From positions 104,686,400 to 104,750,399 of the forward strand of contig CM043700.1 of NCBI GenBank assembly GCA_023935145.1: a DNA stretch of 64,000 bases, read 5' to 3'. Below, in pieces: positions 44,556 through 55,171 of the stretch (its first letter is position 1; every line of letters begins with the position of its first letter). The stretch is from Bretschneidera sinensis. Lineage: Eukaryota; Streptophyta; Magnoliopsida; Brassicales; Akaniaceae. Under the pieces are notes generated by a model. The model saw only the letters and a program-made list of their open reading frames with translations. It was not told the origin of the DNA and ran no database searches. A program made the position numbers and the translations under genes.

Positions 44556-44807
44556 TTGGACAATGGTATCAGAGCTTGCACAGCTAGGTATCGGAGCAAG
44601 AATAGAAGGTATCGGAACAAGACTCCAAGAATTAAAGAACAAACTTCTTGGGTGATTTAAGAACAGAGTAAAGATCAAGATCAGATCGTGTTCTTGAGGG
44701 TGATTCAAGAACGGTGCTGAGATCAATCTTGGATCATGTTCTTGAGGTTTATAAGAAGTTGGAAAGCATTTGTGGGTGCTGCACAAATCTAGGATCATCC
44801 CCGCAAG

Positions 44808-45476
44808 ATAGGTTCAAATTTTGTTGTTGAGAAGTTTGATGGAAAAGGAGATTTTTCCCTATGGAAGCGGAAGATCAAGGCTGTTCTTATGCAACAGAAG
44901 GTGGACTTGGCTATTGGAGAAGATGATGCTTTTCCAGCAAGTATCACGGAGGACCAACAGATTGAGATGAAGAAGATGACATACAGCACCATTTTCCTAC
45001 ACATATCGGATTGTGTCACAAAGGAGTGCGGAGACTCGAAAGATCCTACTGTCATATGGAAGAAACTAATTGAGTTGTTTCTTACCAAAACTCTCCCTAA
45101 CAAAATGTATCTTCTCAAAAGAATCTTTGCTTTTACAATGGATCCTAATAAAGAGTTACAAGATAATCTTGTTGTGTTTAACAAACTAGTTCAAGATTTG
45201 GCTAGTTGTAGTATAAAGTTCCCGGATGAACAATTGGTTGTTATTTTGTTAAATTCTCTTTCTGATTGTTTTGAAAGTTTATTTAATGTAATTGAATATG
45301 GAAGAGATACACTAACCAAGGAAATCGTGATTAATGCTATAAGGGCTCATGATTTCAAAGCCAAGATGAGGGAAGTACTAAGTGAAGAAGGACTGTTCGT
45401 TAGAGGAAGGCCAACAACTCGGAATGGCAGTAACATTCATGGCAACTACCGGGAGAAATCAAGAGGTAGAGGGTAG
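44808..45476 (+). pseudogene. E2 gag (start codon lost)
   Basis: The frame is open from the position of the normal ATG, which reads ATA at 44808, through GSNFVVEKFDGKGDFSLWKR, QKVDLAIGEDDAFPAS, DPTVIWKKLIELFL and TKEIVINAIRAHDFKAKMREV to a stop at 45474-45476. It is longer than the gag pieces in E1 and E3. The zinc knuckle follows in another frame at about 45520. Confidence 0.88.
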
Positions 45477-45509
45477 AGCCATGGGAGATCGCATTCCAAA
45501 TCGAAGTTT

Positions 45510-46008
45510 GGAGGGAAGTGATGCTTCTACTGCTATAAGGAGGGTCACTTCAAGAAAGATTGCAAGAAGAAGTGTGGGATGAGAGAGGAGGAAGTCATAC
45601 CAAGAATGGAGAGGCTTTGGTTGCCAAGGGAGAACAACAAGATGATGTTCTTGTTGTGTGCTCAAATGTGAGCAGGAGGCAAGGCAGTGAGAAATGGATC
45701 TTGGATACCAGGTGCACTTATCACATGTGCCCTCATAAGGATTGGTTCAAGAATTTCCAGGAAACCAATGATGGAAAGGTTTTCTTAGGGAATGACACTT
45801 CTTGCCAAGTGAGGGGGATAGGAGACATCCAGTTGAGGATGTTTGATGGAGTCACAAGGCTGCTATTGAATGTGAGGTATCTTTCGAATTTAAAGAGGAA
45901 TTTGATCTCATTGGGGCAGCTAGATTCCATAGGGTACACATACAAAGCTAAGGGAGGAAAGATCAAGGTAACCAAGGGTTCTTTGATACTGATCAAAGCA
46001 GCATTCTA
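45510..46008 (+). pseudogene. E2 zinc knuckle and protease (DTG changed to DTR)
   Basis: CFYCYKEGHFKKDC zinc knuckle (about 45520-45561), then 45560-46009: KWILDTRCTYHMCPHKDWF (Asp 45704-45706, Gly position Arg 45710-45712), VRGIGDIQLRMFDGV and NLKRNLISLGQLDS. The DTG-to-DTR change should abolish activity. Confidence 0.87.
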
Positions 46009-46059
46009 AAATGGACTTTATGAGATGATCGGTGAGACATAAATCAAGGATCAAGCAGC

Positions 46060-47053
46060 AAGATTGATGGCTGAGATGGATAAGGCGGCACTTTAGCATA
46101 ATTGCTTAGGACATATGAACGAAAAGGATATGCAAGTTCTCAGCAAGGATGGTTTACTTGGTGGTGACAAAGTGAAGAAACTGGATTTCTATGAGAGTTG
46201 CATTCTTGGGAAGCAACATCGGGTCAGCTTCAACACCGAAGTGCACAAGTCTAAAGGGATTCTTGAATACATCCATATGGATCTTTGGGGACCAGCAAGG
46301 ACACCAACACAGGGACATAATCGTTACTTTCTGTCTTTAATTGATGATTATTCAAGAACGGTTTTACTTTCTGTCTTCAATTGATGATTATTCAAGAATG
46401 GTTTGGGTTTATTTGCTTAAAAATAAATCGGATGCTTTAAAAAAATTTGTGGTGTGGAAAAATTTCCTGGAGACTCAAATGGGCAGGGTAGTAAGGTGTT
46501 AAGAACTGATAATGGCTTAGAATTTTTTAATAAGGATTTTGATAAATTCTGTGAATTAAATGGCATTCTAAGACATAGAACGGTTGTAAAAACACCTTAG
46601 CAAAATGGAGTTGCTGAGAGGATGAATAGAACCCCTATGGAAAAGGTTAGGTGCATGTTAATAGGATCCGAATTACCAAAATGTTTTTAGGGGGAAGTTG
46701 TGTCTACTGCTGCATACTTGGTAAATAGATCACCCTCTAGAGCTTTAGAGCTCATGACTCCCATGGAAATGTGGAGTGGGAAACCCCCTGAGTTAAACAA
46801 CCTTAGGACTTTTGGATGTGCTGCATACGCACATCAAAACGATGATAAACTTAACCCAAGTTATGGAAAATGTGTGTTTCTAGGGTATGGTGAAGGGGTT
46901 AAGGGGTATAGGTTGTGGTCCTTAGAACCAAAAGGAATGAAACTAATAATAAGTAGGGATGTTATTTTTAATGAATTGTTATTTCCCTACTTGGAGAAAA
47001 CTAACCCTGCAGGGGCTAGTGAGCAAACCAGTCCAGAATTTGTGGAGCATTGA
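46060..47053 (+). pseudogene. E2 integrase (broken, with 40-bp tandem duplication)
   Basis: 46115-46384: LSKDGLLGG, CILGKQHRVSFN, MDLWGPARTP and LIDDYSR. A 40-bp duplication (46324-46363, 46364-46403) then shifts the frame. RTDNGLEF (Asp near 46508) lies after another one-base loss near 46492. NGVAERMNR keeps the Glu, after a TAG in the preceding phrase. 46700-47053 is the C-terminal part. The first and second Asp and the Glu codons all survive. Confidence 0.88.
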
Positions 47054-47159
47054 ATCAAGGAGAATTCAGTTCAGGTATAGCAAGGAAGGCAAGAGGGTTC
47101 AGATTAGGTAGAGCCCATTGATGAAGGCCATACTCAGGACACTCAAGAGGAGGCCGAAC

Positions 47160-48110
47160 TAGAAGGGGTTGATGCAGCAAGTCAGAATGACTATCAGCTC
47201 ACAAGGGACCTGGAAAGGAAGGTGGTTAGACTGCCTTTAAGATATGGGTTTGCGGATGCTAATATAGCAGCTCCTTGGACATAAGGAGGGATGGTTGATC
47301 CAGAAACTCACATGGAAGCCATGGAATGTAAGGAGTCGTCAAAGTGGCAGCTAGCTATAGAGGAAGAAATGGATTCTTTGAAGAATAACAACTCTTGGGA
47401 ATTGGTGCCCAAACCAAAAAAAACAGAGAGTTATGGATTGTAGATGGATCTACATGATCAAAGAAGGGAACACTTCAGGGATGAAGTCCAGTATAAAGCT
47501 AGGCTGGTGGCGAAGGGGTTCACACAAAAAGAAGGCATAGATTTCACTGAAATATTCTCACTAGTAGTGAAATACAAGATGATCAGGATAGTGTTAGCAT
47601 TGGTGGTCCAATTCAATTAGGAAATCGGGCAAATGGATGTGAAGACAGAGTTCTTACATAGAGAGCTTGATGAGACCATTTACATGAGGTAACCCGAAGG
47701 CTATAAGGAAGGAAGGTAGGGAGATGTGGTGTGCCAACTGAAGAAATCTCTATATGGCTTGAAGCAATCACCTTGGCAATGGAATAAGAGGTTCAATTCC
47801 TTTATAACCTGCCTGGGTTTCATGAGGAGCTACTATGAATCGTGCTTGTATTACAAGGGGCACAAGGTGGAGGAAGTGGTGATCATCCTGATCTATGTTG
47901 ATGATATGTTACTGGTTGGGAGCAGCATGGAGAGGATAAGAAAATTGAAGACTCAACTCAGTGAGGAGTTTGAGATGAAGGATCTTGGCCATGCACAGAA
48001 GATCCTTGGGATGTGTATCCGGGAAAGGGAGAGAAATAGATTGAAGATCTCTCAAGCTTCCTACATAGAGATGATGATATCTAAGTTCTCTATAGAAGAT
48101 AGCAAACCAG
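47160..48110 (+). pseudogene. E2 reverse transcriptase
   Basis: Fingers in broken frames (KARLVAKGFTQKEGIDFTE near 47500), then an open frame from 47726: CQLKKSLYGLKQSPWQWNKRF and YVDD at 47894-47905. The palm and thumb are open. Stops near 47620, 47690 and 47720 break the upstream part. Confidence 0.9.
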
Positions 48111-48862
48111 TGAAGGTTCCCCTTGTTGGTCATTTCAAGTTCTCCAGCGATCAATGTCCAAGATCGAATGAGGAGAATAAGGAAATGGAAAAGGTCCCTT
48201 ACTCTAGTGCGGTTGGTTCTGTAATGTTCACCATAGTAAGCACTAGACCTGATATTGCTCATGCAATAAGTGTCTTTAGTAGGTTTATGAGTAATCTTAA
48301 AAATGAGCATTGGTTTGGGATGAAGTTGCTGCTGAGGTACTTGAAGGGAAGCTCAAATGTGGGGTTGGTTTCTAAGAAGAGGGGTAAGTCCATCTGCCTT
48401 GAAGGTTATTCTGATTCAGACTATGGAGCAGACCGGGATAAAAGGAGATCGATTACTTACTACTTCTTCAACTTAAACGGATGTTGTGTAAGTTGGAAGG
48501 CTCAGTTGCAGCCGGTAGTAGCACTCTCAACAATCGAGGCTGAGTATATAGAGGCTACGGAAGCCATCAAGGAGGCTATATAGTGCAAAGGGTTGTTAAA
48601 AGAGTTGAAGGTACTAGAGGAGCAGGTTGTGGTGTATTTGGATAGCTAAAGTGCATTGCATTTATGCAAGAATCCGGTGTTCCATGAAAGGACAAAGCAC
48701 ATGGATGTTCGGTTCCATTTCATTTGGGAAAATGTTACGGAAGGATGCATTCATGTGGACAAGGTGGCCACAGAAGAAAACCCTACGGATTTAGGTACTA
48801 AAGTTCTACCTCTAAGCAAGTTCAATCATTGCCTTGGACTTCTTAGGATTAGAGTCAGTTGA
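48111..48862 (+). pseudogene. E2 RNase H
   Basis: Continuous with RT to a TAG at 48581-48583: VPYSSAVGSVMFTIVSTRPDIAH, YSDSDYGADRDKRRSIT and LSTIEAEYIEATEA, so the acidic motifs are kept. Then, after stops, HERTKHMDVRFHF and DLGTKVLPLSKFNHCLGL to 48862. Confidence 0.9.
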
Positions 48863-48930
48863 TATGATGACTCAAGATGAGTTTGGATCCTGAGTTCTCT
48901 GCACAATGGGTTCGGTTTAATTCCTTAGAC

Positions 48931-48942
48931 AAAGGTAGAGAT
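48931..48942 (+). other. E2 polypurine tract
   Basis: AAAGGTAGAGAT directly precedes the 3' LTR. Confidence 0.8.
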
Positions 48943-49727
48943 TGTTGGTGTTTGTCTAAGATTTAAACGGAAGAAGAAGAATGAAGTTCAGCAAAGAGTG
49001 CGCACTAGGTCAGGTAATGGCCCAACCTTGTCCAGGCCGCGGCGCACAACAAAAGAGGATACTGGAGGAGGGCCAGGCCGAGGCATTAGGCACACTGATT
49101 CACCTTGTTTTAGCCTTTCTTAAGTGCATGGATACATGTCCAAAACGCATAGGATCACTAAGGAATGATGAAGGGCTATGGATGATTAGTCCTCTAGATC
49201 TAAGGGTGGATATTGACCCTCAAGATTGGTCAAGAAGTTGGTACACTATATAAAGGGTCACCTAGCTTCAATCTAATAAATATATAACACATTGTGACAT
49301 ATAAGTGATCATCATACAAGATAGTTAAAGTGCAAGTGTGAGAGTGCAAAGACACAAAACACGGAGACGCACTAGAATAGATCTCAAAAGAAAGGTTGGT
49401 TGTAAAGAGAGAAGTAGTATAGATTGTGGGTAGAGTGCTTTTGTAATTGTTCTATCACTTTCTTTCTTCTCTTCTTGTTCTTTAAGAACCTGTGAGTTCT
49501 TGGAAGGGTGTTGCTGATTGTAAAAAACTCCATTGATAAGATAGTGTAGAGAGCTCGGAGAAGCTCACGGTGACGTAGGCATATTGTCGAACCTCATCAA
49601 CAAATTGCTTGTGTTCTTTTCTTTCTTGCTTTAATTGGTTGCTGTCTCTTTTCTTTATACAAGTCACTCTAGACTTGGGTGTTTGGAAGATCACCTCCTG
49701 GGCATCATCTAAGGTGGTTTCCCAACA
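48943..49727 (+). repeat. E2 3' LTR
   Basis: 785 bp, TGTTGGTG to CCCAACA, TATATAAAG at 49247-49255. The roughly 41-bp length difference from the 5' LTR falls in the GCCGCGGC cluster (49005-49095). Confidence 0.94.
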
Positions 49728-49732
49728 GAATG

Positions 49733-50535
49733 CAAATCAACCAGAGAATGTAGAGCAACCTAGAGCTTGGAACGTGGACTTCACTACATCCCTTAGGGAT
49801 TTGTTCATACCCGTTGCGACTAACTCCCCTTCTTGTATAGTGTTGCCACCAACCAATGCTACCCATTTTGATCTAAAGCCACAGTTATTGGAGGACACCT
49901 TTAAGGTTTTCATAAAGATGACCCACCAGTCCATCAATACAGCAATTACATTTAATGTTGATAGATGTTCCATCTGTGCTAGTCCTATGCATTTAGCACA
50001 GAATTGTCCATCTATACCAGCTTTTGCCAAGTATCCCATGGAACAAGTGAACGCTTTCAAGGACTATCGGAAGCAATCAAATGGATCTTACTCCTAGACT
50101 TACAATCCAGGGTGGCAGAACCACCCTAATTTTTCATGGAAGCATAACCAACCGATGAATCAGGGAGGAACCCCTCATCATGGTCATAATCAATACCATC
50201 CCGGATTTCCTCCACCAGTTCTAAGTTATGGTCACTCAGCCGATCTAGCACCATCACCCGCTTACCAAGCTCCCACTTAAGCACCAGCATCGGTTTCACA
50301 GTCATTAGAGGACACCCTTAAGGATTTCATGAAGATGACTGGCCAATCGATCAGCGAAGTAAGGAGTGTAACAATAGTAAACACCCAAGCGATTGCTAAG
50401 CTAGAGAGTCAAATGGGTTAAATCGCAAGTCACATGGGTGAAGGAGAGAAGAGAAAGTTCCCCAGTCAATCCATACCCAACCTGAAGGAACAGTTTATGG
50501 TTAAAAATTCATCAACTCCTACGCACGAGTAGGAA
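49733..50535 (+). pseudogene. Element F gag, second part
   Basis: SLRDLFIPVATNSPSC leads by a short linker into an intact zinc knuckle CX2CX4HX4C at 49966-50007. A Pro/Gly/His/Asn-rich stretch (GWQNHPNFSWKHNQPMNQGG) and FMKMTGQSISEVRSV follow. The capsid core is missing, and a 60-bp segment (49891-49950) resembles 50306-50365, so the deletion may have formed by recombination between these repeats. Stops lie near 50095, 50278 and 50418. Confidence 0.82.
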
Positions 50536-51404
50536 CAAGTGCAATCGATTGTCACATTGAGGTCTGGGAGACAAGTGGACAATCAAGTGGAAGAGAATCT
50601 TGCTATGCAGCAAGGGCAAGAAAGTGGCAACAAAGAGAAGAGAGATGCTGAGCCATCTACAGCCACACCTATTATTAAGGATCTTCTTAGGTCATTTTTA
50701 CCTAAAGCACCTTACCCTGAGAGATTACAAGTACCCAAGAAAGGAGGGAAGTCTGAGGACATTCTGGAGGCATGCTTTGCTCAGTTTGGAGAGGATTTGG
50801 AGTCTGCTCCTCAAAAGAGCAGTGAGACGGAGGAGACCGCAGCACTTAAGCCCCCTTACAAGGAACTTAAGCCTTTACCAGACAATCTCAAGTATAAGTT
50901 CCTAGGCCCAGTAGATTCTTTACTTGTGATTATAGCTTCAGATTTAGTTGATGCTCAAGAGGAGAAATTATTGAACGTTTTAAGAGAGCATAAAGAAGCT
51001 ATCAACTGGACTATTGAGGATATCAAGGGGATCAACCCCTCGGTGTTGATGCACAAGATACATTTAGAGGAGAATACCAAGCCATCGAGGGAGCCACAGA
51101 GAAGGCTCAACCCAGCTATGCAAGAGGTTGCGAGGACTAAAGTGATAAAGTTGTTGGATGCAGGGATCATTTATCCAATCTTTGATAGCAAGTGGGTGAG
51201 CCCGATTCATGTCGTGCCTAAGTGGGTTGGATTGACGGTAGTGAAGAACAAGAACGACTAGTTGGTGCCAACTCGTATTTAGTCAGGATGGGGAGTGTGT
51301 CTAGACTACCGTAAGTTGAATGCTACCACAAGGAAGGATCATTTTTCACTCCCATTTATGGATCAGATGGTAGAGCACTTGGCTGGGCATGATTACTATT
51401 GTTG
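50536..51404 (+). pseudogene. Element F pol remnant: linker and start of RT
   Basis: 50539-51261 reads VTLRSGRQVDNQVEEN, FLPKAPYPERLQVPKKGG, then directly LKPLPDNLKYKFLGP and IIYPIFDSKWVSPIHVVPK. The protease segment between them is absent. After stops it continues as VCLDYRKLNATTRKDHF and FMDQMVEHLAGHDYYC at 51404, then jumps to noncoding sequence that matches element A from about 9455. Confidence 0.88.
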
Positions 51405-51653
51405 AGTCTGGCTGAAGACGTTAACCTTAGCGCTCATAGGAGGCAGCCCATAGCATATCCTTTATATTTTTATTATTTTACATATTTCTTGTTACTATTT
51501 ATTTCTAGTATTTTTTTTTTGTTTTTTAGTCTTTATTTTTCAGGGACAACACGTACTTCAGTTTAAGTTTGGGGGTATGCTATGAGCCATGCCAGTCCAG
51601 CTAGTTCTCCATCTCCCAAGTCAGCTCTTTCCATATTATTCACACATTGGGGA
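51405..51653 (+). other. Element F 3' noncoding region, left part
   Basis: Begins with GGCTGAAGACG and AGCGCTCATAGGAGGC, matching element A near 9455-9490, and ends in the left arm of the conserved hairpin (ACACATTG at 51642-51649), where E3 inserted. It continues at 57319. Confidence 0.85.
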
Positions 51654-52523
51654 TGTTAGAGTTTGTCTAAGGTTTAAACAGGAGAATGAAGTTCAGCATG
51701 TTAAAGGAGTGCGCACCAGGTCAGGCTATGGCCTAGCTCTTTCCAAGCCATAATGCTCAACATGGAGGTGCTCCTGGAACCAGTTTGCATCACAGCTCAG
51801 CCTCCCCTAAGGCCCGACACCCAAAAATGTGAAAAGAGGAAGTTGTTCAGCCCTATTCTAGGCCGCAGCACGCCCTGTTTCAGGCCACGGCCTGAAGGCA
51901 CACTAAGGCTGGTTTTTAGCCTCTTTTGTTAAATGCGTGGATGCGTGATCAAAATGCACAAGATCACTTAGACTTGATCAAAGGCTATGGTTGATTATTC
52001 CTCAAGATCTAAAGGTGGAGATTGACTTCAAGATAGGTTCAAGAAGTGGTGCACTATATAAAGGGTCACCTAAATTCAATCTCAACACAACAAGGAAACA
52101 CATTGTGATAGAAGACACAAGTGTGTGTGTGACAAAACATATGAATGAGAGAATTGTGTGAGGAGTGCAAAGACACAAAACATAAGAGGGACTCATTGTA
52201 GAGAGGCTGGAGGTTTAGGAAGAGAGAGTAGCATAGACTAAATAGAGGGTTTTGTAATAGTTCTTATCTTTTCTTTCTTCTCTTCTTTGTTCCTTCAAGA
52301 ACTTGTGGATTCTTGAAGAGGGTTGTTGTATCCTATAAAGAACCATTGATTTTGTACAGAGGGCTCAGAGGAGCTCATGGGGATGTAGGCTATTGCCGAA
52401 CCTCGATAACAATTGCTATCTTCTTTCTTTGCTTCGTTTGCTGTATCTTTTCTTTACAAGTCATTCTAGACTTGGGTGTTTGGAAGACTATCACCTAGGC
52501 ATCATTGAGGTGGTTTCCCAATA
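51654..52523 (+). repeat. E3 5' LTR
   Basis: TGTTAGAGTTTG to TTTCCCAATA; the last CA has become TA. TATATAAAG at 52055-52063. Degraded GCCGCGGC cluster at 51717-51900. Confidence 0.93.
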
Positions 52524-52524
52524 G

Positions 52525-52536
52525 TGGTATCAAAGG
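52525..52536 (+). other. E3 primer binding site (mutated)
   Basis: TGGTATCAAAGG differs at two positions from TGGTATCAGAGC. Confidence 0.85.
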
Positions 52537-52777
52537 TGAAAGACCTTTGGACAGTGGGTATCAAAGCTGGAACCGAAGGTGACGGAGTCAAGATTCCAAA
52601 AATCAAAGATCAAATTCTTGGGTGATTCAAAAATAGAGTAAAGATCAAGATCATATCATTTTTTTGAGGGTGATTCAAGAACGGTATTGAGATCAATCTT
52701 TGACCATGTTCTTGAGGTTTAGAAGAAGTTGGAAAGCAATTGTGGGTACTGTATAAATCAGGGATCTTCTCTGCAAG

Positions 52778-53131
52778 ATGGGTTCAAATTTCATTGTTGA
52801 GAAGTTTGATGGAAATGGAGACTTTGCCCTTTGGAAGCGGAAGATCAAGGCGGTTCTTGTGCAAAAAAAGGTGGACTTGGCGATTAGAAAAGATTATGCT
52901 TTTCCAGCAAGTTTCACAGAGGTCCAGCAGAATGAGATGAAGAAGATGGCGTACAGCACCATCTTCCTACACATGTCGGATAATGTCACAAGGGAGTGCG
53001 AAGACTCGAAAGATCCAGCTGTCATTTGGAAGAAACTAGATGAGTTGTTTCTTGCCAAGACTCTCCCTAATAAGAGGTATCATCATAAACGAATCTTTTC
53101 TTTTAAATTGGATTCTAATAAAGAGTTTTAA
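52778..53131 (+). pseudogene. E3 gag (truncated)
   Basis: The ATG at 52778 opens MGSNFIVEKFDGNGDFALWKR, then QKKVDLAIRKDYAFPAS, DPAVIWKKLDELFL and KTLPNKRYHHKR, to a stop at 53129-53131. The sequence jumps from DNLD to AKMRRAS, losing about 230 bp that E2 has (roughly 45162-45361). Confidence 0.88.
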
Positions 53132-53149
53132 GATAATCTTGATGCCAAG

Positions 53150-54085
53150 ATGAGGAGAGCATCAAGTGGAGAAGGGTTGTTCATTAAAGGAAGGCCAGCA
53201 ACTCGGTATGGCAGTAACATACATGGCTACTACCGAGTCAGAGGTAGAGGAGAAAGCCATGGGAGAGTGCACAAAAACATACATGGCTACTATCGAGACA
53301 GAAGTAGAGGAGAAAACCATGGGAGAGTGCATAGCAACATACATGGCTATTACTGGGATAGAGGTAGAGAAGAAAGCCATAGGAGAGCGCACAGCAACAT
53401 ATATGGCTACTACCGGGACAGAGGTAGAAGAGAAAGCCATGAGAGAGCGTATAGTAACATACATAGCTACTACAGAGACAGAGGTAGAGGAGAAAGCTCT
53501 GGGAGATACTTCTACTGCCATAAGGAGGGTCATTTCAAGAAAGATTGTAAGGAGAAGATGAGGGATGAGGGAAGAAGCCATACCAAGGATGGAGAGGCTT
53601 CGGTTGCCAAGGAAGAACAACAAAATGATAATGTTCTTGTTATGTGCTCACATGTGAGTAAGGGGGAAGAAGGCAGCAGGAAATGGATCTTGGATACCGG
53701 GTGCACTCATCACATGTGCCCTCATCGGGATTGGTTCAAGAATTTCAAGGAAACCGATGATGGAAAGGTTTTCGTAGGGAATGAAACTTCTTACCAAGTA
53801 AGGGGGATAGGAGACATCCAGTTGAAGATGTTTGATGGAGTCACAAGACTGCTGCAGAATGTGAGGTATCTTCCGAATTTGAAGAGGAATTTGATCTCAT
53901 TGGGGCAGCTGGATTCCATGGGGTATTCATACAAAGCAGAGGGAGGAAAGATTAAGATGACCAAGGGATACTTGATAGTGATCAAAGCAACAATAAAAGA
54001 TGGACTCTATAAGATGATCGGAGAGACAAAAATCAAGGATCAAGCAGCAAGCTTGACAGTTAAGATGGATAAGGCAACCCTTTGA
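53150..54085 (+). pseudogene. E3 repeat array, zinc knuckle and protease in one open frame
   Basis: A 311-codon open frame. Codons about 23-118 are 4.8 copies of a 20-residue repeat (NIHGYYRDRGRGESHGR core), rich in Arg, Gly and Tyr. Then a zinc knuckle whose first Cys is Tyr (YFYCHKEGHFKKDC), and protease with DTG intact at 53693-53701, VRGIGDIQLKMFDGV and NLKRNLISLGQLDSMGY. It ends in the pre-integrase phrase KMDKATL. Confidence 0.88.
53216..53503 (+). repeat. 60-bp coding tandem repeat, 4.8 copies
   Basis: Units start at 53216, 53276, 53336, 53396 and 53456 with AACATACATGGCTAC or close variants. The period is 60, so the reading frame is kept. E1 and E2 have one equivalent unit. Confidence 0.95.
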
Positions 54086-55024
54086 CAAACTCGCTTAGGA
54101 CATATGAGCGAAAAGGGCCTGCAAGTTCTCAAGAAGAATGGTCTAGTTGATGGTGACAAAGTAGAGAAATTGGATTTCTATGAGTGTTGCATTCTTGGGA
54201 AGCAATACCAGATCAGCTTCAACATCGGAGTGCACAAGTCTAAAGCCATTCTTGACTACATTCATTCGGACCTTTGGGGACCAGCAAGAACACCAATACA
54301 GGGAGGTAACTTTTACTTTCTCTCTTTAATTGATGATTATTCAAGAAAGGTTTGAGTTTATTTGCTTAAAAATAAATCAGATGCTTTGGATAAATTAGTT
54401 GTGTGGAAAAAGCTGGTAGAGACTCAAACGGGTAGGGTAGTTAAGGTGTTAAGAACCGATAATGATTTAAAATTTTTTAATAAGGAACTTGATCAATTCT
54501 GTAGGTTAAATGGAATTCTAAGACATAGAACGGTTATGAAAACCCCTTAGCAAAGTGGAGTTGCTGAGAGGATGAATAAGACCCTTATGGAAAAGGTTAG
54601 GTCCATGTTAAATGAATCCGGATTCCCCGAATGTTTTTAGGGGGAAACAGTGTCTACTGCTGCGTATTTGGTTAATATATCAACCTCTAGAGCTTTAGAG
54701 CTCAAGACTCCGGAGGAGATGTGGAGTGGAAAACCCCATGAGTTGAACAACCTTAAGACTTTTGGATGTGCTGCATTTGCACATCAAAAGGATGATAAGC
54801 TTAGCCCAAGATCTAGAAAGTGTGTGCTTCTAGGATATGGGGAAGGGGTTAAGGGGTATAGGTTGTGGTCCTTAGAACCAAAAGCAATGAAACTCATAAT
54901 AGGTAGGGATATTATTTTTAATGAATTGTTATTTCCCTATTTGGAGAAAACTAACCCTGCAGGGGATAGTGAGCAAACAAGTCTGGAATTTGTGGAGTAT
55001 CACATCAAAGAATATTCAGTTTAG
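54086..55024 (+). pseudogene. E3 integrase (broken)
   Basis: 54104-54355: MSEKGLQVL, CILGKQYQISFN, HSDLWGPARTP and LIDDYSRKV, then a stop. 54362-54550: RTDNDLKFF (second Asp kept) up to a TAG. SGVAERMNK keeps the Glu. 54650-55024: ARALELKTP-like phrase, LKTFGCAAFAH and LLGYGEGVKGYRLW, ending at TAG 55022-55024. Confidence 0.88.
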
Positions 55025-55171
55025 GTAGAGCAAGGAAGGCAAGAGGGTTCAGACCAGGTAGAGCCCTTTGATGAATGCCAAGCTCAAGACACTCAAGAGG
55101 AGGCTGAACTGGAAGGGGATGATGTAGCAAGTCAGAATGACTATCAGCTCACAAGGGACCGGGAGAGAAGG

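Larger units (their letters stand above)
43631..49727 (+). mobile_element. Element E2: Tork-like Ty1/copia retrotransposon in F gag
   Basis: 6097 bp with a perfect target duplication GAATG (43626-43630 and 49728-49732). 5' LTR 826 bp plus an 85-bp duplication of its end and PBS, 3' LTR 785 bp. It has the full copia domain order and is the least deleted of the three E copies, but carries many stops and frameshifts. Confidence 0.96.
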
